Shown: piece by piece, positions 25,023 through 36,312 of the stretch
Layout of the letters: the number at the start of each line of letters is the position of its first letter
Numbering within the stretch: position 1 is the stretch's first letter
Origin: Xanthomonas sacchari
GTDB lineage: Bacteria; Pseudomonadota; Gammaproteobacteria; Xanthomonadales; Xanthomonadaceae
NCBI RefSeq assembly: GCF_024266585.1
Contig: NZ_CP100647.1
Location: 3,453,001-3,517,000 of the forward strand
Length of the DNA: 64,000 nucleotides
Direction: 5' to 3'
Notes under the pieces: model-generated
What the model was told of the DNA's origin: nothing
The model's input: the letters and a program-made list of their open reading frames with translations, nothing else
The model's database searches: none
Made by a program: the position numbers and the translations under genes

Positions 25023-25369
25023 TCCAGCGCTCCCTTCTTCCACACGTAGACAAAACCGAGGAACAACATGCCCACGAACAGGCCCATGGTGACCAGGGAA
25101 CGAGCGCCCAGGTCCATGAACACCTGCGTCCACGGCACGATGAAGATGATTTCCAGATCGAAGACGATGAACTGGATGGCGATCAGGTAGTAGCGCACGT
25201 CGAACTTCATGCGCGCGTCCTCGAAGGCCTCGAAGCCGCACTCGTAGGGCGACAGCTTCTTCAGGTCGGGACGCCGGGGACCGAGGAACCGCCCCACCAG
25301 CATCAGCGCGACGCCGATACCGGTGGCCACGATCAGAAACAGCAGGGTCGGCAAATATTCGGCCAGCAC
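25013..25369 (-). CDS. nuoA: NADH-quinone oxidoreductase subunit A
   Basis: Three-helix membrane subunit next to the quinone site. 118 residues from the GTG at 25367-25369, preceded by [28 protein letters not shown] is the conserved loop with the switch cysteine; [12 protein letters not shown] follows. The frame is open further upstream to 25486 but that part would run into tRNA-Leu and is not family-like. First gene of the nuo operon; 107 bp separate it from tRNA-Leu, with no clear terminator between. Confidence 0.95.
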   Translation of the reverse strand: MLAEYLPTLLFLIVATGIGVALMLVGRFLGPRRPDLKKLSPYECGFEAFEDARMKFDVRYYLIAIQFIVFDLEIIFIVPWTQVFMDLGARSLVTMGLFVGMLFLGFVYVWKKGALEWE

Positions 25370-25476
25370 TCGCGATTCTCTCTTGCCTGTGCCCGCACGC
25401 GTGCCGCGCAGGCATGGGATAGACGATTCTCCGAGCGAGGGCGTGATGCCTTCGCGCAGAAACCGTAGCCAAACAA

Positions 25477-25561
25477 TGGTGCCCAAGAGGGGACTCGAAC
25501 CCCTACGACCTAAGTCGCTACCACCTCAAGGTAGTGCGTCTACCAATTCCGCCACCTGGGC
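25477..25561 (-). tRNA. tRNA-Leu (GAG)
   Basis: 85 nucleotides with encoded CCA, a class II tRNA with a long variable arm. The anticodon loop is TTGAGGT in the stem CTACC/GGTAG, giving GAG. The acceptor stem GCCCAGG pairs with CTTGGGC, leaving one A·C/G·U-type irregularity. A TACAAT box at 25597-25602 (minus strand), about 35 bases upstream, is a plausible -10 element. It reads toward nuoA. Confidence 0.95.
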
Positions 25562-25611
25562 TTGCGTAAAACCGCACGGCAATCCCGCCGCGCAGCATAT
25601 TGTAACCGCCT

Positions 25612-26046
25612 TCAGTCTTTCTGCGACGGGGCAGGCGACTTTTCTTGCGCTTTTTCCGGCGCCTGCTGGGCGGCCGGGGCGGCGGCGGGGGCAGCCGGGG
25701 CCGCAGCGGCAGCCGACGGCGCCTGCGGCACCTGCAGTTCGCCGGCCGGCGCGGCCGGCGCCGGGGTGGCGGACTGCGACATCACGCCCAGATTGGCGTC
25801 GGCCGGACGCGCGCTATGGCCGGCGTACCAGGCCATGAACAGGCTGATGGCGAAGAACACCACCGCCAGCCACTTGGTCGACTTGGACAGGAAGTTGGAC
25901 GCGCCGCGCGATCCGAACACGGTACCGGACGCGCCGGCGCCGAACCCGGAACCCGCCGCCGCACCGGCGCCGCGCTGCATCAGGATCAGCGCGATCATCG
26001 CGATCGCCACCAGCACGTAGACCACATTGAGGATGACCATCAGCAT
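25612..26046 (-). CDS. secG: Protein-export membrane protein SecG, with long Ala/Pro tail
   Basis: Accessory subunit of the SecYEG translocon. 144 residues from ATG 26044-26046 (a second ATG six bases later is possible). Two membrane helices (VILNVVYVLVAIAMIALILM and a second near 58-75) flank the conserved QRGAGAAAGSGFGAGASGTVFG loop. The remaining 60 or so residues are an Ala/Pro/Gln-rich low-complexity tail that many SecG proteins lack. It follows tpiA, as in many gammaproteobacteria. Confidence 0.93.
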   Translation of the reverse strand: MLMVILNVVYVLVAIAMIALILMQRGAGAAAGSGFGAGASGTVFGSRGASNFLSKSTKWLAVVFFAISLFMAWYAGHSARPADANLGVMSQSATPAPAAPAGELQVPQAPSAAAAAPAAPAAAPAAQQAPEKAQEKSPAPSQKD

Positions 26047-26108
26047 TTCGAAATCCGTCCGGACAGTACGACTTGGGGGACGAGCGGCCGCCACCGGCAG
26101 CCGTTCGC

Positions 26109-26870
26109 TCAACAGGCGGCCGCCGCTCGCACGATGGCCAGGAACTCCGCGGCGACCAGCGAGGCGCCGCCCACCAGCCCGCCGTCGACATCCGGCTGCG
26201 CGAACAGCTCGGCGGCGTTGTCGGGCTTGACGCTGCCGCCATACAGGATCGGCAACGAATCCGCGATTCTAGCATCGCGCGCCGCCACTTCGCCACGGAT
26301 GAACGCGTGCACCGCCTGCGCCTGCGCCGGGCTGGCGGTGCGGCCGGTGCCGATCGCCCAGACCGGCTCGTAGGCCACCACCGCGCGGGCGAAGCCCTCG
26401 GCGCCGACCCGCTCCAGCACCGGCGCCAGCTGCGCGGCGATGACCGCCTCGGTGCGCCCGGCCTCGCGCTGCTCCAGGGTCTCACCCACGCACAGGATCG
26501 GGATCAGCCCGGCATGCACAGCCGCGGCGAACTTCTGCGCCACCAGCTCGTTGCTCTCCTGGTGGTACTGGCGCCGCTCCGAGTGCCCGACCAGGCCGTA
26601 GTCCGCGCCCACGTCGACCAGCATCGCCGCCGACACCTCGCCGGTATAGGCGCCCTTCTCGTTGCTGCTGACGTCCTGCGCGCCGAAGCGCAGCAGCCGG
26701 TCCTCGAAATTTTCGATCAGGTCGCCCAGGTACGGCAGCGGCGGCAGGATCACCACCTCCACCTCGTGCTCGGCCTCATGCAGCCCAGCGACGATCTCCC
26801 GCACCAGGTCGGCGGCGAAGTGGCGGGTGCCATGCAATTTCCAGTTTCCGGCTACGATCTTGCGTCGCAT
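26109..26870 (-). CDS. tpiA: Triose-phosphate isomerase
   Basis: Interconverts dihydroxyacetone phosphate and glyceraldehyde 3-phosphate in glycolysis. 253 residues from ATG 26868-26870. The catalytic residues are in GNWKLHG (Asn, Lys), VGHSERR (His) and VAYEPVWAIGTG (Glu); YGGSVKPDNAAEL binds phosphate. It is divergent from the short-chain dehydrogenase at 26985 and 62 bp ahead of secG. Confidence 0.98.
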   Translation of the reverse strand: MRRKIVAGNWKLHGTRHFAADLVREIVAGLHEAEHEVEVVILPPLPYLGDLIENFEDRLLRFGAQDVSSNEKGAYTGEVSAAMLVDVGADYGLVGHSERRQYHQESNELVAQKFAAAVHAGLIPILCVGETLEQREAGRTEAVIAAQLAPVLERVGAEGFARAVVAYEPVWAIGTGRTASPAQAQAVHAFIRGEVAARDARIADSLPILYGGSVKPDNAAELFAQPDVDGGLVGGASLVAAEFLAIVRAAAAC

Positions 26871-26984
26871 CGGCGCATCTCCGGCGAAAAAGTGCGGAGA
26901 GGATAGCCGATGCGCCGCCAAGGGCAGGCATCGTCCCGGCCGTCCCGCCCTCCCCCATCGCCCGCTGCAGGTCCGGAGACCCCC

Positions 26985-27785
26985 ATGCCCCAGCTTCCCG
27001 GCTACGCCCTGATCACCGGCGCCTCCAGCGGCATCGGCCGCGAGATCGCCCGCGAATACGCCCGCCGCGGCGTGCCGCTGATCCTCAGCGCGCGCCGCGA
27101 GGCGCTGCTGCAGGCCCTGGCCGAGGAACTGCGGCCGCAGGTGCCGGTGGAAGTGCTGGTCGCCGACCTGGCCGACCCGGCGGCGCCGGCCGCGCTGGTG
27201 GCGGAGCTGGAACGGCGCGGGCTGGCGGTGCGGATCCTGGTCAACAATGCCGGCTACGGCGTGCCCGGCCGCTACATCACCCAGGACTGGGCGGTGCACG
27301 CGGCGTTCCTGCAGGTGATGGTCGGCGCGGTCTGCGAACTGACCTGGCGGCTACTGCCGGCGCTGCGCGCCAGCGGCCACGGCCGCATCCTCAACGTCGC
27401 CTCGTTCGCCGCGCTGGTGCCTGGCGCCGATGGCCACACCCTGTACGCGGCGGCGAAGAGCTTCATGCTCCGCTTCAGCGAATCGCTGGCCCTGGAGAAC
27501 GCCGACCGCGGGGTCGGCGTGTGTGCGCTATGCCCCGGCTTCACCTGGTCCGAGTTCCACGACGTCACCGGCACCCGCGAACAGATGAACGCCCTGCCAC
27601 GCTGGCTCTGGCTGCAGACCGCGGCGGTGGCCCGCGCCGGCATCGACGGCGCCGAACGCGGCAAGGTGCGGGTGGTCCCGGGCGCGGTCTACCGCACCCT
27701 GCTCGGCCTGACGGCACTGCTGCCCAATGCCTTGCTGCTGCGGATGATGGGCCGCGGCTCGCATCGCTTCAGAAGCGTGGAGTGA
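26985..27785 (+). CDS. SDR-family oxidoreductase
   Basis: NAD(P)-dependent short-chain dehydrogenase/reductase of the classical DltE-like type; the substrate is not predictable. 266 residues. TGASSGIGREIA near 10-21 is the dinucleotide-binding glycine motif, NNAG near 88 the structural motif, and the catalytic serine (NVASFAA) and YAAAK pair are all present. PGFTWSEFHD follows the active site. An internal ATG at 26985 sits at the family start. A hydrophobic C-terminal segment (LLGLTALLPNALLLRMMG) may touch the membrane. Only gene on the plus strand between 10 and 33 kb that looks real. Confidence 0.9.
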   Translation: MPQLPGYALITGASSGIGREIAREYARRGVPLILSARREALLQALAEELRPQVPVEVLVADLADPAAPAALVAELERRGLAVRILVNNAGYGVPGRYITQDWAVHAAFLQVMVGAVCELTWRLLPALRASGHGRILNVASFAALVPGADGHTLYAAAKSFMLRFSESLALENADRGVGVCALCPGFTWSEFHDVTGTREQMNALPRWLWLQTAAVARAGIDGAERGKVRVVPGAVYRTLLGLTALLPNALLLRMMGRGSHRFRSVE

Positions 27786-27907
27786 AGCCGGGAATGGGGA
27801 AAGGGGAATGGGAACAACCGCGCCTGCAAGCCGACGAAGGCCTGTGACAAGACTGGGCACGGACGCCCGCTTTTACCGATTCCCCACTCCCGATTCCCGA
27901 TTCCCAG

Positions 27908-28846
27908 CTACTTCAGCTTGATCTCCCGCAACCGCTCCTCCAGATAGCCCTGCGCGGTGATCGGCTCGGGATAGCGGCTGGGGTTGTCGGCGCTGACGCA
28001 GGACGGCAGCACGTCGATCACGAAGTCCGGGTTCGGGTGCAGGAAGAACGGCACCGAGTAGCGCGGCTGGCGCGCCTGCTCGCCCGGCGGGTTGACCACG
28101 CGGTGGGTGGTCGAGGGATACACGTGGTTGGTCAGGCGCTGCAGCATGTCGCCGATGTTGACCACGATGGTGTCGGCGTCGGAGGTGAACGGCACCCACT
28201 CGCCCTGCTTGGACTTCACTTCCAGGCCGGCGGCGCTGGCGCCGACCAGCAGGGTGATCAGGTTGATGTCCTCGTGGGCGCCGGCGCGCACGTTGGGGAT
28301 GTCGTCGGCGGTGATCGGCGGGTAATGGATCGGGCGCAGGATCGAATTGCCCGAATCGGTCTTGTCGACGAAGTAGTGCTCGGGCAGGCCGATGTGCAGC
28401 GCCAGCGCCGACAGCACGCGCGCGCCGAGCTGGTCCAGCGCCTGGTACAGGCCGTAACCGTGGGTGCGGAACCCGGGCACCTCGCTCGGCCACAGGTTCG
28501 GCGGCATCACCGCGCGGTACGGGGAGTCGTCGGCGATCTCGCGGCCGATATGCCAGAACTCCTTCAGGTCGAAATGCTTGGAGTCCTTGGCGGTCTCCAC
28601 GCCGAAGGCGGTGTAGCCGCGCGCGCCGCCGCCGCCCGGCAGGTGGTACTGGCGCTTGGTCTCCTCGGGCAGGGCGAAGAAGGCCTTGAACACGTCGTAG
28701 GCCGCGTCGATCTGCGCCTGGGCGATGCCGTGGTTGCGGATGCCGGCAAAGCCCCACTCGCGGTAGGCCGCGCCCAGCTCGGCGACGAACGCGTCGCGGT
28801 CGGTGTCGAAACGGGTGATGTCGAGGGTGGGAATGCGCGCAGTCAT
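27908..28846 (-). CDS. 2-oxoglutarate/Fe(II) oxygenase, isopenicillin N synthase family
   Basis: Non-heme iron oxygenase of unknown substrate. About 312 residues from the ATG at 28844-28846; an ATG at 28859-28861 is also possible. TLDITRFDTDRDAFVAEL starts the DIOX-N part, with WGFAGIRNHGI. The iron triad and 2-oxoglutarate arginine fit H-x-D (AHEDINLITLL), a later histidine (STTHRVVNP) and the R-x-S motif (QPRYSVPFFLHPNPD). Commonly found beside glmM in xanthomonads by recall. It is transcribed with glmM. Confidence 0.85.
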   Translation of the reverse strand: MTARIPTLDITRFDTDRDAFVAELGAAYREWGFAGIRNHGIAQAQIDAAYDVFKAFFALPEETKRQYHLPGGGGARGYTAFGVETAKDSKHFDLKEFWHIGREIADDSPYRAVMPPNLWPSEVPGFRTHGYGLYQALDQLGARVLSALALHIGLPEHYFVDKTDSGNSILRPIHYPPITADDIPNVRAGAHEDINLITLLVGASAAGLEVKSKQGEWVPFTSDADTIVVNIGDMLQRLTNHVYPSTTHRVVNPPGEQARQPRYSVPFFLHPNPDFVIDVLPSCVSADNPSRYPEPITAQGYLEERLREIKLK

Positions 28847-28888
28847 GGCAGGAACCGTCATCTCGTGAAAAGGGAACAAACGCCGCGC

Positions 28889-28978
28889 TCAGCGCAGCAG
28901 GCGATACAGCAGGTAGAACGTGACCGCCTTGGCGACGACCACGAAGAGGGCGATGGCGACCGACTCACGCCGCGTCAC
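28889..28978 (-). CDS. Possible 29-residue single-span membrane protein
   Basis: A GTG at 28976-28978 opens [29 protein letters not shown] to a TGA at 28889-28891. The start lies inside the last codons of glmM (14-base overlap), as in coupled operon genes. Three basic residues precede a single hydrophobic helix of about 21 residues and two arginines close it, giving a plausible inner-membrane microprotein. No homologue is known to me, and a chance frame this short cannot be excluded. Confidence 0.4.
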   Translation of the reverse strand: MTRRESVAIALFVVVAKAVTFYLLYRLLR

Positions 28979-30308
28979 GGACCGCCTCGGCCAGCGCGTC
29001 CAGGGTCTGCTGCATCAGCGTCGCATCGTCGGCCTCGACCGTGACCCGCACCACCGGTTCGGTGCCGGAGGCGCGCAGGAAGGCGCGCCCGCGCCCCTGC
29101 ACCGCCGCCTGCGCCGCCGCCAGCGCGGCCTTCACGCTATCGGCCTCGAGCGGGCGCACGCCCGGCTGCAGGCGCACGTTGACGGTCTGCTGCGGCACCT
29201 TCTGCAGCCCGGCCAGCGCCTCGCGCAGGGTCTGCCGCGAACGCTTGAGCACTTCCAGCACCTGCAGCGCGCTGACGATGGCGTCGCCGGTGGTGGCGCG
29301 ATCCAGGCACAGCATGTGCCCGGAGGCCTCGCCGCCGAGCACCCCGCCCTGTTCGACCAGCGCCTGGTGCACGTAGCGGTCGCCGACCTTGGCGCGCAGG
29401 AACGGCACCTGCAACGCGGCCAGTGCCCGTTCCAGGCCGTAGTTGGTCATCAGCGTGCCGACCACCGGCCCGTGCAGGCGGCCGCTGGCCTGCCAGCCGC
29501 AGGCCAGCACGTACAGCAGGCCGTCGCCGTCGACCGGATTGCCCTGGTCGTCGGCCATCAGCACGCGGTCGCCGTCGCCGTCGAAGGCGATGCCCAGGTG
29601 CGCGCCATGCTCGCGCACGTTGGCGGCGAGGTTGTCGATGTGCATCGAGCCGACGCCGGCGTTGATGTTGAGTCCGTCCGGCGCGGCGCCGATCGCGATC
29701 ACCTCCGCGCCCAGTTCGCGGAACAGCAGCGGCGCGATGTGGTAGGTCGCGCCGTGCGCGCAGTCCAGCACCAGCTTCAGTCCGCGCAGGTCGAAGCCGC
29801 GCGGCACGCTGGCCTTGCAGAATTCGATGTAGCGGCCGATCGCCTCGCGCGCGCGCATCGCCTTGCCCAGCCGCTCGGACTCGACCGTGGCGAACGGCGC
29901 GTCCAGGGCCGCCTCGATCGCCTGCTCGGTGGCGTCGTCGAGCTTCTCGCCGTGGGCGGAAAAGAACTTGATGCCGTTGTCGTAATGCGGATTGTGCGAG
30001 GCGCTGATGACGATGCCGGCGTCGGCGCCGAGGGTGCGGGTCAGGAACGCCACCGCCGGGGTCGGCATCGGCCCGAGCAACTGCACGTGGGCGCCGGCCG
30101 CGACCAGCCCGGCCTCCAGCGCCGACTCGAACATGTAGCCGGAAATGCGCGTGTCCTTGCCGATCACCACGGTCGGCCGCGCGGTGCCGCCAGCGACCAG
30201 CACGCGGCCCAGCGCATTGCCCAGGCGCATCACGAAATCGGCGGAAATCACGCCCTGCCCGACCCGGCCGCGGATGCCGTCGGTGCCGAAGTATTTGCGC
30301 GGGCTCAT
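28965..30308 (-). CDS. glmM: Phosphoglucosamine mutase
   Basis: Converts glucosamine-6-phosphate to glucosamine-1-phosphate for UDP-GlcNAc, and so for peptidoglycan and LPS. 447 residues. [11 protein letters not shown] begins the protein; the phosphoserine loop is [15 protein letters not shown]; metal binding is [24 protein letters not shown] binds sugar and [11 protein letters not shown] phosphate. It lies 142 bp after accD, a spacer that carries GGGAATCGGGAA-type runs. Confidence 0.97.
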   Translation of the reverse strand: MSPRKYFGTDGIRGRVGQGVISADFVMRLGNALGRVLVAGGTARPTVVIGKDTRISGYMFESALEAGLVAAGAHVQLLGPMPTPAVAFLTRTLGADAGIVISASHNPHYDNGIKFFSAHGEKLDDATEQAIEAALDAPFATVESERLGKAMRAREAIGRYIEFCKASVPRGFDLRGLKLVLDCAHGATYHIAPLLFRELGAEVIAIGAAPDGLNINAGVGSMHIDNLAANVREHGAHLGIAFDGDGDRVLMADDQGNPVDGDGLLYVLACGWQASGRLHGPVVGTLMTNYGLERALAALQVPFLRAKVGDRYVHQALVEQGGVLGGEASGHMLCLDRATTGDAIVSALQVLEVLKRSRQTLREALAGLQKVPQQTVNVRLQPGVRPLEADSVKAALAAAQAAVQGRGRAFLRASGTEPVVRVTVEADDATLMQQTLDALAEAVRDAA

Positions 30309-30450
30309 GCGGCGGGGTATCGGGAATGGAACATGGGGAATCGGGAACAGCCGGAGACTTCCAGGAATCGCGACAAACCCGCGCTTGCCGCGCGATGCAA
30401 CGCACGCGCGGCACCACGATTCCCCAGTCCCGCTTCCCGATTCCCGGCCC

Positions 30451-31350
<900 letters not shown>

Positions 31351-31634
31351 GCGATGTGACGATCCATTGGGCGGCCGCGAGAGCCGCAGAGGGGCGACAG
31401 TCTAACTCGGTCCCCCGGTGGCCTGCAGACGGTGGCGCATGGAGCGGCCAGGCCGGCCGGCACCGACGCGGCCGCCGCCAGGGCGCCTGCGGCCCTCGCC
31501 GACCGCGGGACGTGTGGCATCGCCGCCGCCCATCCCGGCACCCCATAAACGCTCCGGGACCAGCGGCCGCGCGCGCCATCGACTGGCGGCGCTGCGCCGC
31601 ATGCACTTGCGCGCCGCGGATGCGGCATCGCCGC
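31351..31634. other. Gene-poor spacer between trpA and accD
   Basis: About 285 bp between the accD start and the trpA terminator. No frame here looks like a protein and I see no tRNA or clear promoter. It presumably holds the accD promoter and leader. Confidence 0.5.
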
Positions 31635-31666
31635 AAACACGAACGCCCGCGCGCGGCGGGCGTTCG
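31635..31666 (-). terminator. Terminator after trpA
   Basis: On the minus strand CGAACGCCCGC and GCGGGCGTTCG form an 11-bp perfect stem with a five-base loop, followed by TGTTTG. It starts 20 bases after the trpA stop. Confidence 0.75.
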
Positions 31667-31685
31667 CGTACGGACCCGGCGTGGC

Positions 31686-32489
31686 TCAGCCCGCGTCCAG
31701 CGCCTGCCGCAGCGGCGCCAGGAACGCCAGGGCCGCCTCGCGCGCGGCCTGCGGACTGCTGGCCTCGGCCAGCGCCGCGACCAGCGCGCTGCCCACCACC
31801 ACGCCGTCGGCATCGGTGGCCATGGCCTTGGCGCTGGCGGCGTCCTTGATACCGAAGCCCGCCACCACCGGCACCGGGCAGCGCGCGCGCAGCTGGCGCA
31901 GGCGGTCGCCGGCGGCGCGGGTATCCAGCCGGTCAGCACCGGTCACGCCGGCGAAGCTGACGTAGTACAGATAGCCGCGTGCCGCATCGCACAACAGCGC
32001 GATGCGCGCATCGCTGGTGGTCGGCGAGGCCAGCACGATCAGGTCCAGGCCGGCGTCGGCGAAGATCGCCAGGGTCTCGGCCGACTCCTCGGGCGGCAGG
32101 TCGACCAGCAGCACGCCGTCCACGCCGGCCGCCACCGCCTCCTCGGCGAAACGTGCGGTGCCGTGGATCTCCACCGGGTTGAGGTAGCCCATCAGCACCA
32201 CCGGGGTGGCCGCGTCGTCGCGACGGAACGCACTGACCGTCTCCAGCACGTAGCGCAGGCCGGCGCCGCGCGCCAGCGCGCGTTCGGAACTGCGCTGGAT
32301 GGTCGGGCCGTCGGCCATCGGATCGGAGAACGGCACGCCCAGTTCGATCACGTCGGCACCGGCCTCGACCAGCGCATGCATCGCCGGCACGGTCGCCTCC
32401 AGCGATGGATCGCCGGCGGTGAGGAAGGGAATCAGGGCCTTGCGGCGTCGGGCATCGAGTCGGGCGAAGGTGTCGGCGAGACGGCTCAT
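31686..32489 (-). CDS. trpA: Tryptophan synthase alpha chain
   Basis: Cleaves indole-3-glycerol phosphate to indole, which is channelled to TrpB. 267 residues from ATG 32487-32489. The catalytic acid residues are in VIELGVPFSDPMADGP (Glu) and GVLLVDLPPEES (Asp); VAGFGIKDAASA and GVVVGSALV bind phosphate. It lies 146 bp after trpB, a spacer filled by hairpin repeats. Confidence 0.97.
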   Translation of the reverse strand: MSRLADTFARLDARRRKALIPFLTAGDPSLEATVPAMHALVEAGADVIELGVPFSDPMADGPTIQRSSERALARGAGLRYVLETVSAFRRDDAATPVVLMGYLNPVEIHGTARFAEEAVAAGVDGVLLVDLPPEESAETLAIFADAGLDLIVLASPTTSDARIALLCDAARGYLYYVSFAGVTGADRLDTRAAGDRLRQLRARCPVPVVAGFGIKDAASAKAMATDADGVVVGSALVAALAEASSPQAAREAALAFLAPLRQALDAG

Positions 32490-32503
32490 GTTGGACCTTT
32501 GCG

Positions 32504-32627
32504 CCCCTCTCCGAGCGGGAGAGGGGTTGGGTGAGGAAAAGAGGCGAAGCGGTGCGGAATTTGGCTTACGGGGCTGCGCCCGTCCCCTCATCCGGCGCTT
32601 CGCGCCACCTTCTCCCGAAGGAGAAGG
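32504..32627. repeat. Two hairpin repeats between trpB and trpA
   Basis: The first stem is CCCCTCTCC/GGAGAGGGG (32504-32526). The second is CCTTCTCC-CGAA-GGAGAAGG (32608-32627), preceded by CCTCATCCGGCGCTTCGCGCC. The same CCTCATCCGGCG...CACCTTCTCCC module occurs in each copy of the 194-bp array at 44899-45672, so it is a dispersed element. It would be transcribed between trpB and trpA. Confidence 0.75.
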
Positions 32628-32635
32628 GAACAGCG

Positions 32636-33853
<1,218 letters not shown>

Positions 33854-33924
33854 GGCGCAACCGGAGGGCAACAGGACAGGCTTGCACTTTAGCGCACACG
33901 TCGACGCACAAAAACCGATAAAGT

Positions 33925-33941
33925 CTGACACGAACCGTCAG
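33925..33941. promoter_or_regulatory. Candidate LysR operator between trpB and its regulator
   Basis: CTGAC-N7-GTCAG is a 17-bp inverted repeat in the 98-bp divergent spacer. It ends at the ribosome-binding site (AGGAAAA) of the regulator. LysR-type proteins bind dyads of this size between divergent genes. On the trpB side, TAAAGT with a weak upstream box might be the activated promoter. Confidence 0.5.
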
Positions 33942-33951
33942 GAAAACTCAC

Positions 33952-34845
33952 ATGTCCACGCTACGCCGCCTGCCCTCGCTCAACGCCCTGCGCGCATTCG
34001 AGGCCACCGCGCGGCTGCGCAGCGTCGGCGCCGCGGCCGCGGAGCTGCACGTCACCCATGGCGCGGTCAGCCGCCAGGTGCGGCTGCTGGAGCAGGAACT
34101 GGGGCTGCCGCTGCTGCAGCGCGACGGCCGCGGCATCCGCCCGACCGCCGCCGGCACGCGCCTGTGCGAGGCCGCCGGCTCGGCGTTCGCGCAGGTGCAC
34201 GAGGCGGTGGCGGAGCTGCGCCGCCCAGCGCGCCCGGCCGCGCTGGTGCTGGGCTGCCCCGGCAGCATCCTCGCCCGCTGGATGATCCCGCGGCTGCAGG
34301 CGTTGCAGCGCGACCTGCCGGCGCTGACCCTGCACCTGTCCGCGCACGAAGGCGACTTCGCCGCCGACCTGGACGGCCTGGATGCGGCGCTGCTGCTGGG
34401 CCAGGCGCCGTGGCCGGCGGACTGGCAGGTGCGCGTGCTGGCGCCGGAGCGGATCGGCCCGGTGCTCAGCCCCGCTCTGCCGCAGGCCGCGGCCCTGGCC
34501 ACGGCCGCGCCGGCGGCGCTGCAGGGGCTGCCGCTGCTGCATACGGCATCGCGTCCGCAGGCCTGGCCGGCCTGGGCCGAGGCGCAGGGACTGGCGCCGG
34601 CGCACTTGCGCTACGGCACCGGCTTCGAACATCTGTATTACCTGCTGGAAGCGGCGCTGGCCGGGATCGGCGTGGCGATCGCGCCGCAGCCGCTGGTCGC
34701 CGACGACCTGGCCAACGGCCGCCTGCTGGCGCCCTGGGGGTTCGTCGATACCGGCGGGCAGTGGGCACTGTGCACGCGCCGCGAGGTCCAGGATGGCCGG
34801 GTCGAGGCGCTGGCCCAGTGGCTGACGCAGGAACTGCAACGCTGA
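33952..34845 (+). CDS. LysR-family regulator, TrpI/GcvA type, divergent from trpBA
   Basis: Probable activator of trpBA. 297 residues. The N-terminal winged helix (LPSLNALRAFEATARLRSVG, then AAAELHVTHGAVSRQVRLLE) is of the TrpI/GcvA subgroup; residues from about 90 form the effector-binding domain. In pseudomonads TrpI senses indoleglycerol phosphate and turns on divergent trpBA; the same layout here supports that role, which is inferred. SD AGGAAAA precedes the ATG. The gene is convergent with trpF across 34 bp. Confidence 0.88.
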   Translation: MSTLRRLPSLNALRAFEATARLRSVGAAAAELHVTHGAVSRQVRLLEQELGLPLLQRDGRGIRPTAAGTRLCEAAGSAFAQVHEAVAELRRPARPAALVLGCPGSILARWMIPRLQALQRDLPALTLHLSAHEGDFAADLDGLDAALLLGQAPWPADWQVRVLAPERIGPVLSPALPQAAALATAAPAALQGLPLLHTASRPQAWPAWAEAQGLAPAHLRYGTGFEHLYYLLEAALAGIGVAIAPQPLVADDLANGRLLAPWGFVDTGGQWALCTRREVQDGRVEALAQWLTQELQR

Positions 34846-34879
34846 CGCGCGCGACGCGGACGATGGCGCCGCGCGTGGC

Positions 34880-35542
34880 CTAGCAGTTGGTGTTCAACTC
34901 GTGGCAGTCGGCGCGGCGCACTTCCTCGACGAACTTGCGCATCTTGTGGCCGTCCTTGATCCCGGGCTGGCTCTCGATGCCGCTGGACACGTCCACGCCC
35001 CACGGCAGGGTGGCGATGATCGCGTCGAACACGTTGTCGCCATTGATGCCGCCGGCGAGCAGGAACGGCCGGTGCAGGCCGGTCGGCAGCCGCGACCAGT
35101 CGAAGGTCTTGCCCGAGCCGCCGCTTTCGCCAGGGGCGTGGCTGTCGAACAGGAAGCCGGCGGCGTTGGGGTACTGCAGCTGCAGGGTGCGCGCGTTGAT
35201 CTCACCGCCGCCCATCGGCACCGCCTTCAGGTACGGCAGGTTGAAGCTGCGGCAGAAACCGTCGTCCTCGTCGCCGTGGAACTGCAACAGGGTCGGACGC
35301 ACCGTGCGCAGCACTTCGCGCACTTCGTCCTTGGGGTTGTCGCGGAACAGCGCCACCACGTCGACCATGGGCGCGGCGGCCTGGCGCATCGCCCGCGCTT
35401 CGGCCGGCGCCACCCGCCGCGGACTGCCATGGGCGAACACGAACCCGATCGAATCCACGCCCAACTCGCCTGCCAGGCGGATATCGCCGGCGCGGGTCAT
35501 GCCGCAGAACTTGATGCGGGTGCGATACAACGTGCGATTCAT
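34880..35542 (-). CDS. trpF: Phosphoribosylanthranilate isomerase
   Basis: Third committed step of tryptophan synthesis (PRA to CdRP). 220 residues from ATG 35540-35542. The beta-alpha barrel starts with [12 protein letters not shown], with the catalytic cysteine; LQFHGDE and the catalytic aspartate in LFDSHAPG, then LAGGIN and VDVSSGIE for phosphate. Its start ATGA overlaps the truA stop by four bases. The truA-trpF pair is conserved in gammaproteobacteria. Confidence 0.97.
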   Translation of the reverse strand: MNRTLYRTRIKFCGMTRAGDIRLAGELGVDSIGFVFAHGSPRRVAPAEARAMRQAAAPMVDVVALFRDNPKDEVREVLRTVRPTLLQFHGDEDDGFCRSFNLPYLKAVPMGGGEINARTLQLQYPNAAGFLFDSHAPGESGGSGKTFDWSRLPTGLHRPFLLAGGINGDNVFDAIIATLPWGVDVSSGIESQPGIKDGHKMRKFVEEVRRADCHELNTNC

Positions 35543-36312
35543 AGCGTGACCTCGTCCGGAAGCGTCCAGTGGGCGGGATAGAGGGGACCGACGAACACCA
35601 GGCCCTGCGGCGGCGCCGTCGGACCGGCGACGCGGCGATCGCGTCCCGCGAGCAATTCGCCAATCCAGGACACCGGCTTTTCGCCCGTTCCCACCATGAC
35701 AAGGGAACCAACGATATTGCGCACCATGTGATGAAGGAATGCATTGGCCTGGACCTGGATCTCGACCAGCTCGCCGCTGCGGCTCACCACGATCGACTGC
35801 AGTTCGCGCCGCGCGTGCAGCGCCTGGCACTGCACGCTGCGGAAGGCGCTGAAGTCCTGCTCGCCCAGCAGCGCCTGCGCCGCCGCGTGCATGGCCTCGG
35901 CCTGCAGCGGCCGCCGCTCCCAGCTCAGGGTCTGCCGGTACAGCGCCGGGCGCACCTGGCGGTTGAGCAGGCGGTAGCGGTAGCGGCGTGCGCGGGCGGA
36001 GAAGCGCGCGTGGAAGTCGTCGGCCACCGGCACGCACCAGCGCACGCACACCGAGGGCGGCAGCCGCGCGGTGGCGCCCAGCATCCAGCCGCGCGCCGGG
36101 CGCGGCGCATCGCAATCGAAATGCACCACCTGGCATTCGCCGTGCACGCCGGCATCGGTGCGGCCGGCGCAAATCACGCTCACCGGCGCGTCGGCCACCG
36201 ACGACAGCGCCGCCTGCAGCGTCGCCTGCACGCTGGGGCCGCCGCTCTCGCCGAGCTGCTGCCAGCCCTGGAACTCGCTGCCGTCGTACTCCACCCCTAG
36301 CGCGTAGCGCAT
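35539..36312 (-). CDS. truA: tRNA pseudouridine(38-40) synthase
   Basis: Makes pseudouridine at positions 38-40 of the anticodon arm. 257 residues from ATG 36310-36312. [10 protein letters not shown] starts the protein and [18 protein letters not shown] holds the catalytic aspartate; [17 protein letters not shown] is the C-terminal signature. Coupled to trpF by a four-base overlap. The in-frame extension upstream of the ATG is Arg-rich and not family-like. Confidence 0.97.
   Translation of the reverse strand: MRYALGVEYDGSEFQGWQQLGESGGPSVQATLQAALSSVADAPVSVICAGRTDAGVHGECQVVHFDCDAPRPARGWMLGATARLPPSVCVRWCVPVADDFHARFSARARRYRYRLLNRQVRPALYRQTLSWERRPLQAEAMHAAAQALLGEQDFSAFRSVQCQALHARRELQSIVVSRSGELVEIQVQANAFLHHMVRNIVGSLVMVGTGEKPVSWIGELLAGRDRRVAGPTAPPQGLVFVGPLYPAHWTLPDEVTL

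Noticed and set aside
25477-25561. tRNA-Leu as attachment site of the island
   Set aside because: It lies almost 30 kb from the island and is flanked by core genes on both sides; no integrase or direct repeat seen.
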